64,000 bases of DNA from DAOUJI01 sp965237875 (GTDB lineage Bacteria > Chloroflexota > Dehalococcoidia > Lucifugimonadales > JAGWBF01). The translations under genes were made by a program, and so were the position numbers. How positions within the stretch are numbered: position 1 is the stretch's first letter; each line of letters opens with the position of its first letter. The notes under the pieces are model-generated. The model worked only from the letters and a program-made list of their open reading frames with translations. It had not been told where the DNA came from and made no database searches. Positions 1 through 7,233 of the stretch are shown one piece after another. The DNA is taken from the NCBI GenBank assembly GCA_965237875.1, contig CBDEGP010000002.1, forward strand, positions 1,674,001 through 1,738,000. Reading direction: 5' to 3'.

Positions 1-371
1 TCGACGATGTTGCGGGTGGCCACGACCAGGTCACGGGCCTTGGCAGTCCCGGCAATAAGTGCATCTCCCAGTTCCAGCGTACGACCGGAACGCTGCGCCT
101 GCACCCGGAATCGCGCTGCCCATCCGGCGCCTGTCCTTTCCAAAGGCAAGATGCGGTCTTCATATTCGGCAGTGAACCTTAACAAGTCGGCTTCCAGCCT
201 GGCACGCCGTTGTCCTTGCGCCAAGCGTTGCACCCCGTACTCAAGTTCGTGCATTACTGCCACCGACAGCCATAGGTCATCGTAATCGGTGAGGAATGTG
301 ACTACTCGTGAGTGCGGAGTAGTTCGTATTGTCTCCGAGACCACGTTAGTATCCAGTAAATAGCCGCTCAT
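1..371 (-). CDS. PIN-domain toxin (VapC-like), partial
   Basis: This is a PIN-domain ribonuclease of the VapC type, expected to cleave RNA when released from its antitoxin. Reading down from the ATG at 371, the protein begins MSGYLLDTNVVSE, with the family's first acidic residue in LLDTNV. A central conserved glutamate lies in MHELEYGV, and the C-terminal acidic pair is in LELGDALIAG. Only about 123 codons are present because the 3' end runs off the window start, but that is nearly a full PIN domain. Its start overlaps the stop of the upstream antitoxin gene in an ATGA arrangement, so the two are translationally coupled. Confidence 0.85.
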   Translation of the reverse strand, partial: MSGYLLDTNVVSETIRTTPHSRVVTFLTDYDDLWLSVAVMHELEYGVQRLAQGQRRARLEADLLRFTAEYEDRILPLERTGAGWAARFRVQAQRSGRTLELGDALIAGTAKARDLVVATRNIV

Positions 372-643
372 TCCTCGTATTCGTCGATGAACGGGGGCTT
401 CCGAGTTGTCCCCCGACTTGGGATTTCAAGCTCTATCCCCCGCGGCATGTTCTCGACCAACCATTGGCCCAGCGGCTTGCGCGGCTCCGTCCTATCGTAC
501 CAAGCGTCGGCGGGCACAACGACGAATGAGCGGCGGGCGCCTATGTGCTGAGGTCCCTCCGACTCGGCAAGCCGCAATATTTCTGACAGCCTCGCCTTGG
601 CCTCTGCCACGGTCCACACGCGATGGGAGTTGGAATGTGTCAC
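368..643 (-). CDS. Phd/YefM-type antitoxin
   Basis: This is the antitoxin partner of the PIN toxin that follows it. The 91-aa product has the Phd/YefM fold signature: an N-terminal WTVAEAKARLSEIL helix, then a strand region ending FVVVPADAWY, and an acidic disordered tail (PPFIDEYEE) that would wrap the toxin. I chose the GTG at 643 because GGAGAG lies nine bases upstream. The open frame continues upstream to 925, but that part runs through a palindromic repeat (725-840) and encodes repeat-type peptide, so it is unlikely to be translated. The stop codon overlaps the toxin start. Such antitoxins normally repress their own operon. Confidence 0.8.
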   Translation of the reverse strand: MTHSNSHRVWTVAEAKARLSEILRLAESEGPQHIGARRSFVVVPADAWYDRTEPRKPLGQWLVENMPRGIELEIPSRGTTRKPPFIDEYEE

Positions 644-724
644 AACCGGCGTCTCTCCAGTCAATTCCTCCCGGCCATTATAGACTAAGCTGCCAGCCCG
701 CACCAAACTGGGCCATAACGGACA

Positions 725-840
725 GGGCCTTTCGGTTATCTCAGGTCCATACTTTTTCCCGTTCGCGGTGAGCTTGTCGAAGGGCGGTTCGACAAGCTCA
801 CCGCGAACGGGGTAGGCAAGGCATCTATCAATCGAAAGAC
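725..840. repeat. 116-bp palindromic interspersed element, copy 1
   Basis: The core is a perfect inverted repeat with 21-nt arms (761-781 and 788-808) around the loop GGGCGG. The outer parts are also partly complementary: CCTTTCG near the left edge pairs with CGAAAG near the right. A second copy of the same length lies at 54345-54460, with one mismatch in the core arms. It sits between the antitoxin gene and the first CoA-transferase gene, outside coding sequence. It resembles REP/MITE-type elements. Confidence 0.85.
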
Positions 841-861
841 GCCGGTAACGGAGAGGAGTCC

Positions 862-890
862 TTGACACCCATAAGGGCTGATAGTAGCCT
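862..890 (+). promoter_or_regulatory. Putative sigma70-type promoter for the CoA-transferase pair
   Basis: A consensus -35 TTGACA (862-867) is followed after 17 bases by TAGCCT (885-890), which keeps the TA...T core of a -10 box. The predicted start of transcription is about 20 bases before the ATG at 917, and a GGAG ribosome site lies in that leader. Confidence 0.5.
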
Positions 891-916
891 ATGGCTGCCC
901 TATTCCGGAGCGCCTT

Positions 917-2161
917 ATGTCCCAACCCTCAGCCCTGTCACACATACGAGTCTGCGACTTCACGGGTCAGTTGGCCGGCGCCGGCGCCACCCGCATCATG
1001 GCCGTATTCGGCGCCCAGGTCATACGCATCGAGGACCGGGTCGGCCAGGGCACGTGGGACGTGCTCAGAGGAGGCCCCCCCTACCCTGACGAACGTAGAG
1101 GCATCGAGCTGGGCGGGGCCTTCAACAACCACAACGTGGAGAAGCTGGGCATCACCCTCAACATGCGCCTTCCCGAAGGCAGGGAGCTTGCCCGCCAACT
1201 CATCTCGGTAAGCGACGTCGTAGCAGAAAACTTCAGCGCGGGAGTCATGGAGCGTTGGGGCCTCACCTACGACGAGATGCGCTCCATCAAGCCCGACGTC
1301 ATATACGTGTCCAACAGCGGCTGCGGCCACGAGGGCCCCTACAAAAGCTACAAGACCTTCGGGCCGGTGGTGCAGGCCCTGTCCGGGCTGACGTTTCAAT
1401 CAGCCCTGCCGGACATGCCTCCCGCGGGCTGGGGATATTCATACATGGACCACGGCGGCGCCTACGCCATGTGCATCGCCATACTGATGGCCCTCTATCA
1501 CCGCAACGCCACCGGCGAGGGGCAGAGGGTGGACATGTCCTGCACCGACGCGGCTGCGGCCATGAACGGGCCGGCCCTGCTGGACTACACGATCAACGGA
1601 CGCCCCATGCGCAGGCCGGGACAGCCCAACAGCAACCGAAACGAGTTCCCGCCCATGGCTCCCCACGGCATATACCGGTGCGCCGGAGAAGACCGCTGGG
1701 TTGCCATTTCAGTGCGGTCCGACTCGGACTGGGCCGAGATGTGCAAAGCCGTAGGCCGCCCGGAGTGGCTGGCCGACCCGCGGTTCGCAACCCTGGATTC
1801 CAGGATGAAGCTCCAGGACGAATTGGACGAGATCGTGGAGGGCTGGACCTGCGCAAAGACCCCCAGGGAGGCGATGGACATCCTGCAGGCGGCAGGAGTG
1901 CCCGCCGCCGCAGTGCAATGGCCGGAAGAACGCATCGACCAGGACGCCAACACTGCCGCGTGGGATCTGTGGCCCACCATTACCCATCTGAGGATGGGAA
2001 AGGTCAGGGTTGACGGCATCCCGGTCAAGATGTCCAAGGCCCCGACCCGTTTCGAGCATGGCGCGCCCGTGCTAAGCCAGCACAACGGCTTGGTCGTGGG
2101 AGAGATCCTGGGCGCCGGACCCAACGGTGTGAAGACCCTGGAAGACATGGGAGCCATCTGA
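917..2161 (+). CDS. CaiB/BaiF-family (family III) CoA-transferase, catalytic subunit
   Basis: This 414-aa protein is a family III CoA-transferase, which moves CoA between acyl-CoA and a carboxylic acid through an aspartyl-CoA intermediate. The N-terminal Rossmann-like part (ICDFTGQLAGAGATR-type motif, residues 9-25) and the RLPEGRELARQLISVSDVVAENF region are typical. D178 in YSYMDHGG aligns with the catalytic aspartate of formyl-CoA transferase. The ATG at 917 is preceded by GGAG. Its TGA overlaps the ATG of the next gene, which encodes a paralogous subunit lacking this aspartate, so the two probably form a heteromer. The acid substrate cannot be read from sequence. Confidence 0.88.
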   Translation: MSQPSALSHIRVCDFTGQLAGAGATRIMAVFGAQVIRIEDRVGQGTWDVLRGGPPYPDERRGIELGGAFNNHNVEKLGITLNMRLPEGRELARQLISVSDVVAENFSAGVMERWGLTYDEMRSIKPDVIYVSNSGCGHEGPYKSYKTFGPVVQALSGLTFQSALPDMPPAGWGYSYMDHGGAYAMCIAILMALYHRNATGEGQRVDMSCTDAAAAMNGPALLDYTINGRPMRRPGQPNSNRNEFPPMAPHGIYRCAGEDRWVAISVRSDSDWAEMCKAVGRPEWLADPRFATLDSRMKLQDELDEIVEGWTCAKTPREAMDILQAAGVPAAAVQWPEERIDQDANTAAWDLWPTITHLRMGKVRVDGIPVKMSKAPTRFEHGAPVLSQHNGLVVGEILGAGPNGVKTLEDMGAI

Positions 2162-3423
2162 TGGCCGTCGGCCCCGGGCCAATGGCCGGACTGAGGGTAG
2201 TTGAGGTCGGCCACGAGTTGGGCGCTTGGTGCGCCAAGCTGTTGGGCGACATGGGGGCCGAGGTGACCAAGGTGGAGCCTCCCGAGGGAGACCGCACCCG
2301 CACGTACTCCCCCTTCCATCAAGGTGAAGTTGACGGGGACAAGAGCCTCTTCTACTGGTACTACAACACCAACAAGAAGTCCGTCACCCTTGACCTTGAC
2401 TCGCCCAAGGGCAGGGACATTTTCAAGGCGTTGGCAGAGAAGGCCGACGTTCTGGTGGACGCCCTTCCCGCCGAAACCCTGGACAGTCTTGGCGTCGGAT
2501 ACGACGAACTGAGCAAGTCCAACCCGACGCTAATAATGGCTTCCATAACCCCCTTCGGCCAAAAGGGCCCCTACAACGAATACACCATGACCGACATGAC
2601 CGGCCTGGCCTTTGGCGGCCCTGTCTGGAGCACAGGTTACGACGACCACTCCCTCCCTCCGGTGCGGGGCGGAGGCAACCAGTGGGCGCACACCGGGGGA
2701 AATTGGGCGGCGATGGCGATACTCATGGCCCTGCTGCAACGCCAGCAGACCGGCCAGGGCCAGTTCATCGACGTAAACATGCACGCCGCCATGAACGTGA
2801 CCACCGAGGGCGGCTCACACAACTGGCTGGTCAACAAGGGAACTGTCCAGAGGCAAACAGGACGCCATTCTTCCGTGACGCCCACCCCGCAGGCCCAGGT
2901 TGTGTGCCAAGACGGGACCTACGTCAACACGGGCAACATGGCCCGCTCAGAGGAGCAGTGGATACAGTTGGCGGCGTGGCTTCACGACGAAGGCATAGTG
3001 GAGGACATCGAACCCTATCTGACCCCTCCCACCAGGGAGCAAGTGACGTCGGGCCACCCCAAGGCCAGGGAGCACCGGGAGTTCTTCGCAGGGGCCGTAG
3101 CGAAACTGGCCCAGACTATGAGCGGGTACGACTTGTTCCAAAAGGCCCAGTCCATTGGGCTGCAGTGGGGCCTCATCTACGCGCCGGAGGAGATGATCGA
3201 GGACGTCCACTTCAACGCCCGAGGTTTCGTGGTGAACGTGGACCACCCCGAGGTCGGAGGGACCTACAGATACCCCGGCGCTCCCTACTCCTTCTCGGAC
3301 GCCAAGTGGTCCGTCCGCCGCAGGGCGCCCCTGCTCGGAGAGGACAACGAGAACGTGCTGGTCGGCGAGCTCGGCCTAAGCAACCAGGAACTGGACGCCC
3401 TCCGCCGCGAGGGCGTGGTCTAG
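2161..3423 (+). CDS. CaiB/BaiF-family CoA-transferase, probable non-catalytic partner
   Basis: This 420-aa protein is a second family III CoA-transferase, translationally coupled to the first by a TGATG overlap. It has the family's N-terminal fold (LRVVEVGHELGAWCAKLLGDMGAEV) and the KPTLI-like SNPTLIMASITPFGQKGPY strand. At the catalytic position the pattern is WAHTGGNW: A176 replaces the aspartate found as D178 in the upstream paralogue, while the next histidine is kept. This is the pattern expected of a structural subunit in heteromeric enzymes of the benzylsuccinate CoA-transferase type. The substrate is unknown. The alignment was done by eye over the ungapped 16 residues ending in AILMAL. 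Confidence 0.85.
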   Translation: MAVGPGPMAGLRVVEVGHELGAWCAKLLGDMGAEVTKVEPPEGDRTRTYSPFHQGEVDGDKSLFYWYYNTNKKSVTLDLDSPKGRDIFKALAEKADVLVDALPAETLDSLGVGYDELSKSNPTLIMASITPFGQKGPYNEYTMTDMTGLAFGGPVWSTGYDDHSLPPVRGGGNQWAHTGGNWAAMAILMALLQRQQTGQGQFIDVNMHAAMNVTTEGGSHNWLVNKGTVQRQTGRHSSVTPTPQAQVVCQDGTYVNTGNMARSEEQWIQLAAWLHDEGIVEDIEPYLTPPTREQVTSGHPKAREHREFFAGAVAKLAQTMSGYDLFQKAQSIGLQWGLIYAPEEMIEDVHFNARGFVVNVDHPEVGGTYRYPGAPYSFSDAKWSVRRRAPLLGEDNENVLVGELGLSNQELDALRREGVV

Positions 3424-3463
3424 CGGGTCACATAATGGAAGGACTCTAAGAGGAGCGTTGGCG

Positions 3464-3691
3464 ATGACAGCACAAAGAGAGAAATTCTCTAGTAAGGTGC
3501 CTCCTGAGTTGCTGCACGAAATGCGCGAGATTGCCCGCAGGGATGGCCGTCACTTCCAGGCGGTGTTGGAAGACGCCATGCGGGAATACATCGCGAGTAA
3601 AGCACAGGAGAATGTACGCCCCGAGGTTATGGCCCACTACAGGGCCAGCGTCGAGAGAAATCGCCTCTTGGCTGAATTGTTGGCCCAGTGA
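3464..3691 (+). CDS. Ribbon-helix-helix-type antitoxin for Doc
   Basis: This 75-aa protein starts FSSKVPPELLHEMREIARRDGRHFQAVLEDAMREYI after a short polar leader. That pattern of a strand followed by two helices is typical of ribbon-helix-helix DNA-binding antitoxins. I chose the ATG at 3464, eight bases after AGGAG, rather than the TTG at 3458. The stop codon overlaps the GTG start of the Doc toxin gene (GTGA), so the pair is translationally coupled. The C-terminal half would bind and neutralise the toxin. The exact antitoxin family is not certain. Confidence 0.7.
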   Translation: MTAQREKFSSKVPPELLHEMREIARRDGRHFQAVLEDAMREYIASKAQENVRPEVMAHYRASVERNRLLAELLAQ

Positions 3692-4101
3692 ACCGCAGTG
3701 TCCTTTCCATTGAGGAAGTATTAACTATACATACCGATGAGGAAGTATTAACTATACATACCGACCAAATAGCTCAGTTCGGCGGCGCTCCGGGCCTCCG
3801 CGACGAAGGCGCCCTCGTCTCCGCTCTAATGCGCCCCCAGCTTGGATATTACGACGTACTCATAGAGGAAGCGGCCGCCCTCATGGAGAGCCTAGCTATG
3901 AACCATCCCTTCGTGGACGGCAACAAGCGGGTGGCCTTCTTTGCCACAGACGCTTTCCTGCGGCTGAACAACCATTTCATAGACTGCGATAACAACCAAG
4001 CATACGATTTCTTCATGCATCTGTTCGAGACGAATTCGTTCCGGTTCGCACAACTGCGTTCGTGGCTTGAGGAGAACGTCAAACCCCTGCCGGGGGCTTA
4101 G
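3688..4101 (+). CDS. doc: Doc/Fic-type death-on-curing toxin with duplicated first helix
   Basis: This is a Fic-fold toxin of the Doc family, whose characterised member phosphorylates elongation factor Tu. The Fic motif HPFVDGNKRVAFF is intact at residues 73-85, with the catalytic H73 and the N79-K80-R81 nucleotide site. The GTG start overlaps the antitoxin stop. A 27-nt in-frame tandem duplication (3712-3738 and 3739-3765, differing only at the last base) makes the peptide EEVLTIHTD appear twice, doubling the first conserved helix. The protein stays open to a normal C-terminus (137 aa), so it may be active or inactivated by the duplication. Confidence 0.85.
   Translation: MNRSVLSIEEVLTIHTDEEVLTIHTDQIAQFGGAPGLRDEGALVSALMRPQLGYYDVLIEEAAALMESLAMNHPFVDGNKRVAFFATDAFLRLNNHFIDCDNNQAYDFFMHLFETNSFRFAQLRSWLEENVKPLPGA
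3712..3765 (+). repeat. 27-bp in-frame tandem duplication inside doc
   Basis: Two 27-base units (3712-3738 and 3739-3765) are identical except for the final base (T versus C). Each encodes EEVLTIHTD. The near-identity suggests a recent slippage or unequal-exchange event. Confidence 0.95.
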
Positions 4102-4199
4102 CAAGCCGAAAAGGCTCGACGGAGAAATAACGCCAAGCCTTCTTGGGCGACGGTACTTGCCGCTCCCGGCGTTCTTCCTGCGGGTTGGGCGGGGGAGCG

Positions 4200-4532
4200 T
4201 TACGGTTGTTCCGAACCCTCGCCTCGATTTCGCATTTCCTCCACCACTTTAGCCAGCGTTTCCACGATCATCCTGGGCCTCTCCCGGTATTCGGGAGTGG
4301 GCCACCACTCGTAGTCGAAGCTTCGCAGGACCTTGCCGTCGAGACTGCACCTCAAGTCCGGCGCCGTCACCTGAAACCCAAGGTGGCGGGTAGCCTCTTC
4401 GGCCAGGAAATCCAGCTTGTCGTCGGGAACTCTTAGTATCACCAGAAAGCCTCCCTGGCGTCCTGAACCGTCCTGGACTCTCACGCGGACCACCGGGCCT
4501 GAACGGTCCACTTCTATGACTTCGTACGGCAT
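4200..4532 (-). CDS. Hypothetical protein, 110 aa
   Basis: I do not recognise this protein. It begins MPYEVIEVDRSGPVVRVRVQDG, a beta-rich pattern, and continues through FLVILRVPDDKLDFLAEEATRHLGFQV to a charged helix (RMIVETLAKVVEEMRNRGE). There is no signal peptide or membrane segment. The frame is also open upstream of the ATG (encoding GDRVYVGWPDHQRKP), but I see no start codon or ribosome site there. It converges with doc and is divergent from the flavin-reductase-like gene. Confidence 0.5.
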   Translation of the reverse strand: MPYEVIEVDRSGPVVRVRVQDGSGRQGGFLVILRVPDDKLDFLAEEATRHLGFQVTAPDLRCSLDGKVLRSFDYEWWPTPEYRERPRMIVETLAKVVEEMRNRGEGSEQP

Positions 4533-4675
4533 TGGCTTGCGCTGGTGGTCAGGCCAGCCGACGTAAACCCTGTCTCCAACTTTCCCACATGTTGCGTTTC
4601 GCCTCCCTCCGGCCCACTATATCAGACTGACGCACTTTTCCAGCAACCTCACTCGTATGCTAGACTACCGTTGCG

Positions 4676-5257
4676 ATGGAATACTCCAAAATCGCTCCAA
4701 TGATGGGCCAGCTATGGTCTCCCATAGCCGTAGTGACCTCGTCGTGGCAGGGAAGGGACAACGCCCAGATATGCGTCTCCATCGGCGGCGCTTCCATAGT
4801 TCCCGATAGGCCGCGAGTTGTAGTCCAGATACACAAGACCAACTTCAGCCACGGTCTTGTCTACGGCAGCGGAGCAATGGCCCTCAACTTCCCCGAAAGC
4901 CGTCAATTCGGCGTCATAAAGGACTTCGGGTTGGTGTCCGGCAGGGACGTCGATAAGATGGCCGGCGTTCCTCACAAACGCGGCGAATCGGGCAGCCCCA
5001 TAATAGACGACTGTTGGGGATTCCTCGACTGCCGGGTGGTAAACGCAATGGACGGCGGCGACCTTACCTGTTTCCTCGCCGACGTGGTGGATGGAGGAAT
5101 CCTGAACCCTGGGCAGCCTCTATGGTGGTACAGGGCCAGGAAGATCATTCCCAATGAATGGATGGAGGAATGGGACCGGAAAATCAAGGGCGAGATAGCG
5201 GTCTCCAGAGAACGGATGGATGAGATAGACATGACGCCGTGGAGCGCCGGACCTTGA
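4676..5257 (+). CDS. Flavin reductase-like (FMN-binding split-barrel) protein
   Basis: This 193-aa protein resembles the flavin reductase-like domain family, small FMN-binding split barrels that act as NAD(P)H:flavin reductases or flavin carriers. The start is typical: a short helix then WSPIAVVTSSWQGRDNAQICVSIGGASIVPDRPRVVV, followed by ALNF and the C-terminal LADVVDGG...LWWYRARK strand pair. An extended -10 (TGC-TAGACT, hexamer 4661-4666) sits only nine bases before the ATG, so the leader is very short or absent. Its stop is two bases before the ATG of the CinA-like fusion gene, suggesting one transcript. The physiological partner is unknown. Confidence 0.75.
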   Translation: MEYSKIAPMMGQLWSPIAVVTSSWQGRDNAQICVSIGGASIVPDRPRVVVQIHKTNFSHGLVYGSGAMALNFPESRQFGVIKDFGLVSGRDVDKMAGVPHKRGESGSPIIDDCWGFLDCRVVNAMDGGDLTCFLADVVDGGILNPGQPLWWYRARKIIPNEWMEEWDRKIKGEIAVSRERMDEIDMTPWSAGP

Positions 5258-5259
5258 AC

Positions 5260-6402
5260 ATGGACCCGGAGATACAGGCGACGGTCCAACAGGTTCACGA
5301 CTCGCCTTACTCAGGCGTGCTGGCGGCGACGGGCGCCGGGACCAAGGCTTTGGCTTGGCTCTTCGGGGTGGCCGGGGCCTCCCGTACCGTCCTTGAAGCT
5401 TCCATACCGTATTCGGCCCCGTCTATGGAAAGCTTCATCGGGCGGCTGCCTTCTCAAGCAGTGTCCAAGGAAACGGCGTTGGACATGGCCGAGGCGGCTT
5501 ACATACGCGCCGTGGGCATGAAACAGGAGAACGGGCCCCTATTTGGCCTTGGCTGCACCGCAACTATCGCCACTGACCGGACCAAACGCGGAGAGCATCG
5601 CTGCTGGGTAGCCGCCAGGAATGCGTCGGGCTTCTCGACATACGGGCTGACGCTGACAAAGGGCGCCAGGGACAGAGACGCCGAAGAGGAGGTTGTCAGC
5701 CACCTCGTCCTCCATGCTCTGGCGGCGGTTTGCGGACTGCCGCACGGCGTCGCCCTGGGCCTTCTCGACAGCGAGCGATTGGCGCAATCTGTGGAGCAGA
5801 GCCCCTTGGCGCCTCTGCTTGCCTCCAACCCGGAAGTGGACTGCCTGCTCCTCAAGACCGACGGGAGCCTATCGTCAACTGAAAGGGTCACCGGGGGAGT
5901 ATTTCCCGGCGCGTTCAACCCTCTGCACGACGGCCATACGAAGATGGCCGCGGCAGCCTCCGTCATGTTGGGAGGACCCGTTACCTTCGAGCTTTCGGTC
6001 ATCAACGTGGACAAGCCGCCCCTCGAAGAGACCGAGATTTACCGGCGTCTGACTCAATTCAGAAGGAAACGGCCTATTGTGCTGACCAAGGCGCCCCGCT
6101 TCATGATGAAGGCTCGCCTATTCCCCGGATGCACCTTCATAGTGGGTTGGGACACGGCCATCAGGTTGGTGGACCCCGTATATTACGACAACAGTGAAGG
6201 TGAAATACGCCGGGCGCTGAGGGAGATGGCAGACTTGGGATGCGGTTTCCTCGTGGCGGGAAGAAAGGACGGCGAATCCTTCAGGACACTGGCGGACGTA
6301 AAGGCCCCTCCTGAGGCGGCCCACATGTTCCGGGAGATCCCCGAATCTCTCTTCCGAGCGGACCTGTCATCGACTGAAATCCGGGGTGAGAATCCAAGCT
6401 GA
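5260..6402 (+). CDS. CinA-like domain fused to a NadD/CoaD-type nucleotidyltransferase
   Basis: The N-terminal half (about residues 10-190) resembles the CinA C-terminal/PncC fold, which deamidates nicotinamide mononucleotide: GVLAATGAGTKALAWLFGVAGASRTVLEASIPYS, then the EMAE-like helix and GLGCTATIATDR. The C-terminal half is a nucleotidyltransferase of the NadD/CoaD superfamily, with the HxGH-type motif FNPLHDGH near the domain start and the LSSTEIR signature near the C-terminus. The combination suggests pyridine-nucleotide salvage in one chain, but substrate is inferred. I use the ATG at 5260; a GTG at 5239 in frame would add seven residues and overlap the preceding gene. Confidence 0.75.
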   Translation: MDPEIQATVQQVHDSPYSGVLAATGAGTKALAWLFGVAGASRTVLEASIPYSAPSMESFIGRLPSQAVSKETALDMAEAAYIRAVGMKQENGPLFGLGCTATIATDRTKRGEHRCWVAARNASGFSTYGLTLTKGARDRDAEEEVVSHLVLHALAAVCGLPHGVALGLLDSERLAQSVEQSPLAPLLASNPEVDCLLLKTDGSLSSTERVTGGVFPGAFNPLHDGHTKMAAAASVMLGGPVTFELSVINVDKPPLEETEIYRRLTQFRRKRPIVLTKAPRFMMKARLFPGCTFIVGWDTAIRLVDPVYYDNSEGEIRRALREMADLGCGFLVAGRKDGESFRTLADVKAPPEAAHMFREIPESLFRADLSSTEIRGENPS

Positions 6403-6428
6403 CCGGGGCCTGTTCAGAGAAGAATAAA

Positions 6429-6458
6429 AGGGTCTTGCCATTGCAATGGCAAGACCCT
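6429..6458 (-). terminator. Perfect 30-nt palindrome, probable terminator
   Basis: The 15-nt arms AGGGTCTTGCCATTG and CAATGGCAAGACCCT form a perfect palindrome with no spacer. On the minus strand it is followed by TTTTATTCTT, as expected for an intrinsic terminator of the HigA gene at 6526. It also sits after the end of the CinA fusion gene, so it may stop transcription in both directions. Confidence 0.75.
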
Positions 6459-6525
6459 ATAAACGTCTATTTCCCGCCGTTGTCATCGTCGCGACCATAA
6501 GCGTCACGGTCGGCGGACTGCGGCG

Positions 6526-6822
6526 TCATGAGCTCCCAGCGGCTGTGGGCAAGGCCCGCACCGCCGCGCCCACCTTCTCGTCTGCGGCGGCCAAGTCGAA
6601 TTGCGTTTGGAGGTTCAGCCAGAATTGGGGGTCCACTCCGAACCAGTGGCCGAACCTCAGAGCAGTGTCGCCCGTCACCGAACGCTTGCCGGAGATGATT
6701 TGACTGATGCGATTGGGCGGAACTTCGATCTGGCGGGCGAAGGCCGTGGGGGTCACGCCCCATTCAGCGATCTCGTCCCTTAGAATCTCGCCTGGATGTA
6801 CGACTCGCTTGAATATATTCAT
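6526..6822 (-). CDS. higA: HigA-type XRE antitoxin/regulator, orphan
   Basis: This is a HigA-family helix-turn-helix protein. It begins MNIFKRVVHPGEILRDEI, the usual opening of the family, then carries the helix-turn-helix TPTAFARQIEVPPNRISQIISGKRSVTGDTALRF and the characteristic FGVDPQFWLNLQTQFDL. I chose the ATG at 6822 because GAGGA lies five bases upstream; a GTG at 6834 would add four residues. No HigB-type toxin is adjacent. The gene directly upstream (6835-7140) encodes an unrelated-looking 101-aa protein only 12 bases away and could be a non-canonical partner. Confidence 0.85.
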   Translation of the reverse strand: MNIFKRVVHPGEILRDEIAEWGVTPTAFARQIEVPPNRISQIISGKRSVTGDTALRFGHWFGVDPQFWLNLQTQFDLAAADEKVGAAVRALPTAAGSS

Positions 6823-6834
6823 GCGCTTCCTCAC

Positions 6835-7140
6835 CTACGGATTATACCCGTAGGATTCCAGCCGTTCCAGCGCCTTACGCCTTTCATCATCGCTGAAGAG
6901 ACTCTCCCACCGCTCATCCAAAACGAGCGCTTCCACCGAGATGTCAAGCCGCCCTAGTTCCCAGAGTTTAGTCAATCCCTCTTGGGTTTCAGTGGCGCTC
7001 AGCAGTCGTTTGGCGGCCCCCAACCCGCCGTGTTCATTGACCATTCTAAGAAAATAGGTCGGGCGATAGCCGAGTTCGGCGGCGGCGTGATAGATGTTTA
7101 ACATAGCCTCGTGAAACTCACCCTCAAGGTTGTTGTTCAT
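6835..7140 (-). CDS. Conserved hypothetical protein, 101 aa, upstream of HigA
   Basis: The product is a soluble, mainly helical protein: FHEAMLNIYHAAAELGYRPTYFLRMVNEHGGLGAAKRLL, then GLTKLWELGRLDISVEALVLDERWESLFSDDERRKALERL. I recall similar uncharacterised proteins in cyanobacteria and Chloroflexi (pattern HGG...A...LL..., LWE.GRLDL..EALIL), but I cannot assign a function. The ATG at 7140 is the only sensible start. It lies 12 bases upstream of the HigA start on the same strand, so co-transcription is likely. It does not look like the RelE-fold HigB toxin. Confidence 0.65.
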   Translation of the reverse strand: MNNNLEGEFHEAMLNIYHAAAELGYRPTYFLRMVNEHGGLGAAKRLLSATETQEGLTKLWELGRLDISVEALVLDERWESLFSDDERRKALERLESYGYNP

Positions 7141-7233
7141 TGTGCGCCCCTGTTTTCAAAGCCGATATGTCATCGAACAAAATACCCGACAAGAATCACC
7201 CTGTCCGGGACGGGTCCGAGCGTTAAACTGAGT

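Noticed and set aside
6446..6703. Plus-strand frame opposite HigA
   Set aside because: It overlaps the minus-strand HigA, which has a full family signature, and has no ribosome site or motif.
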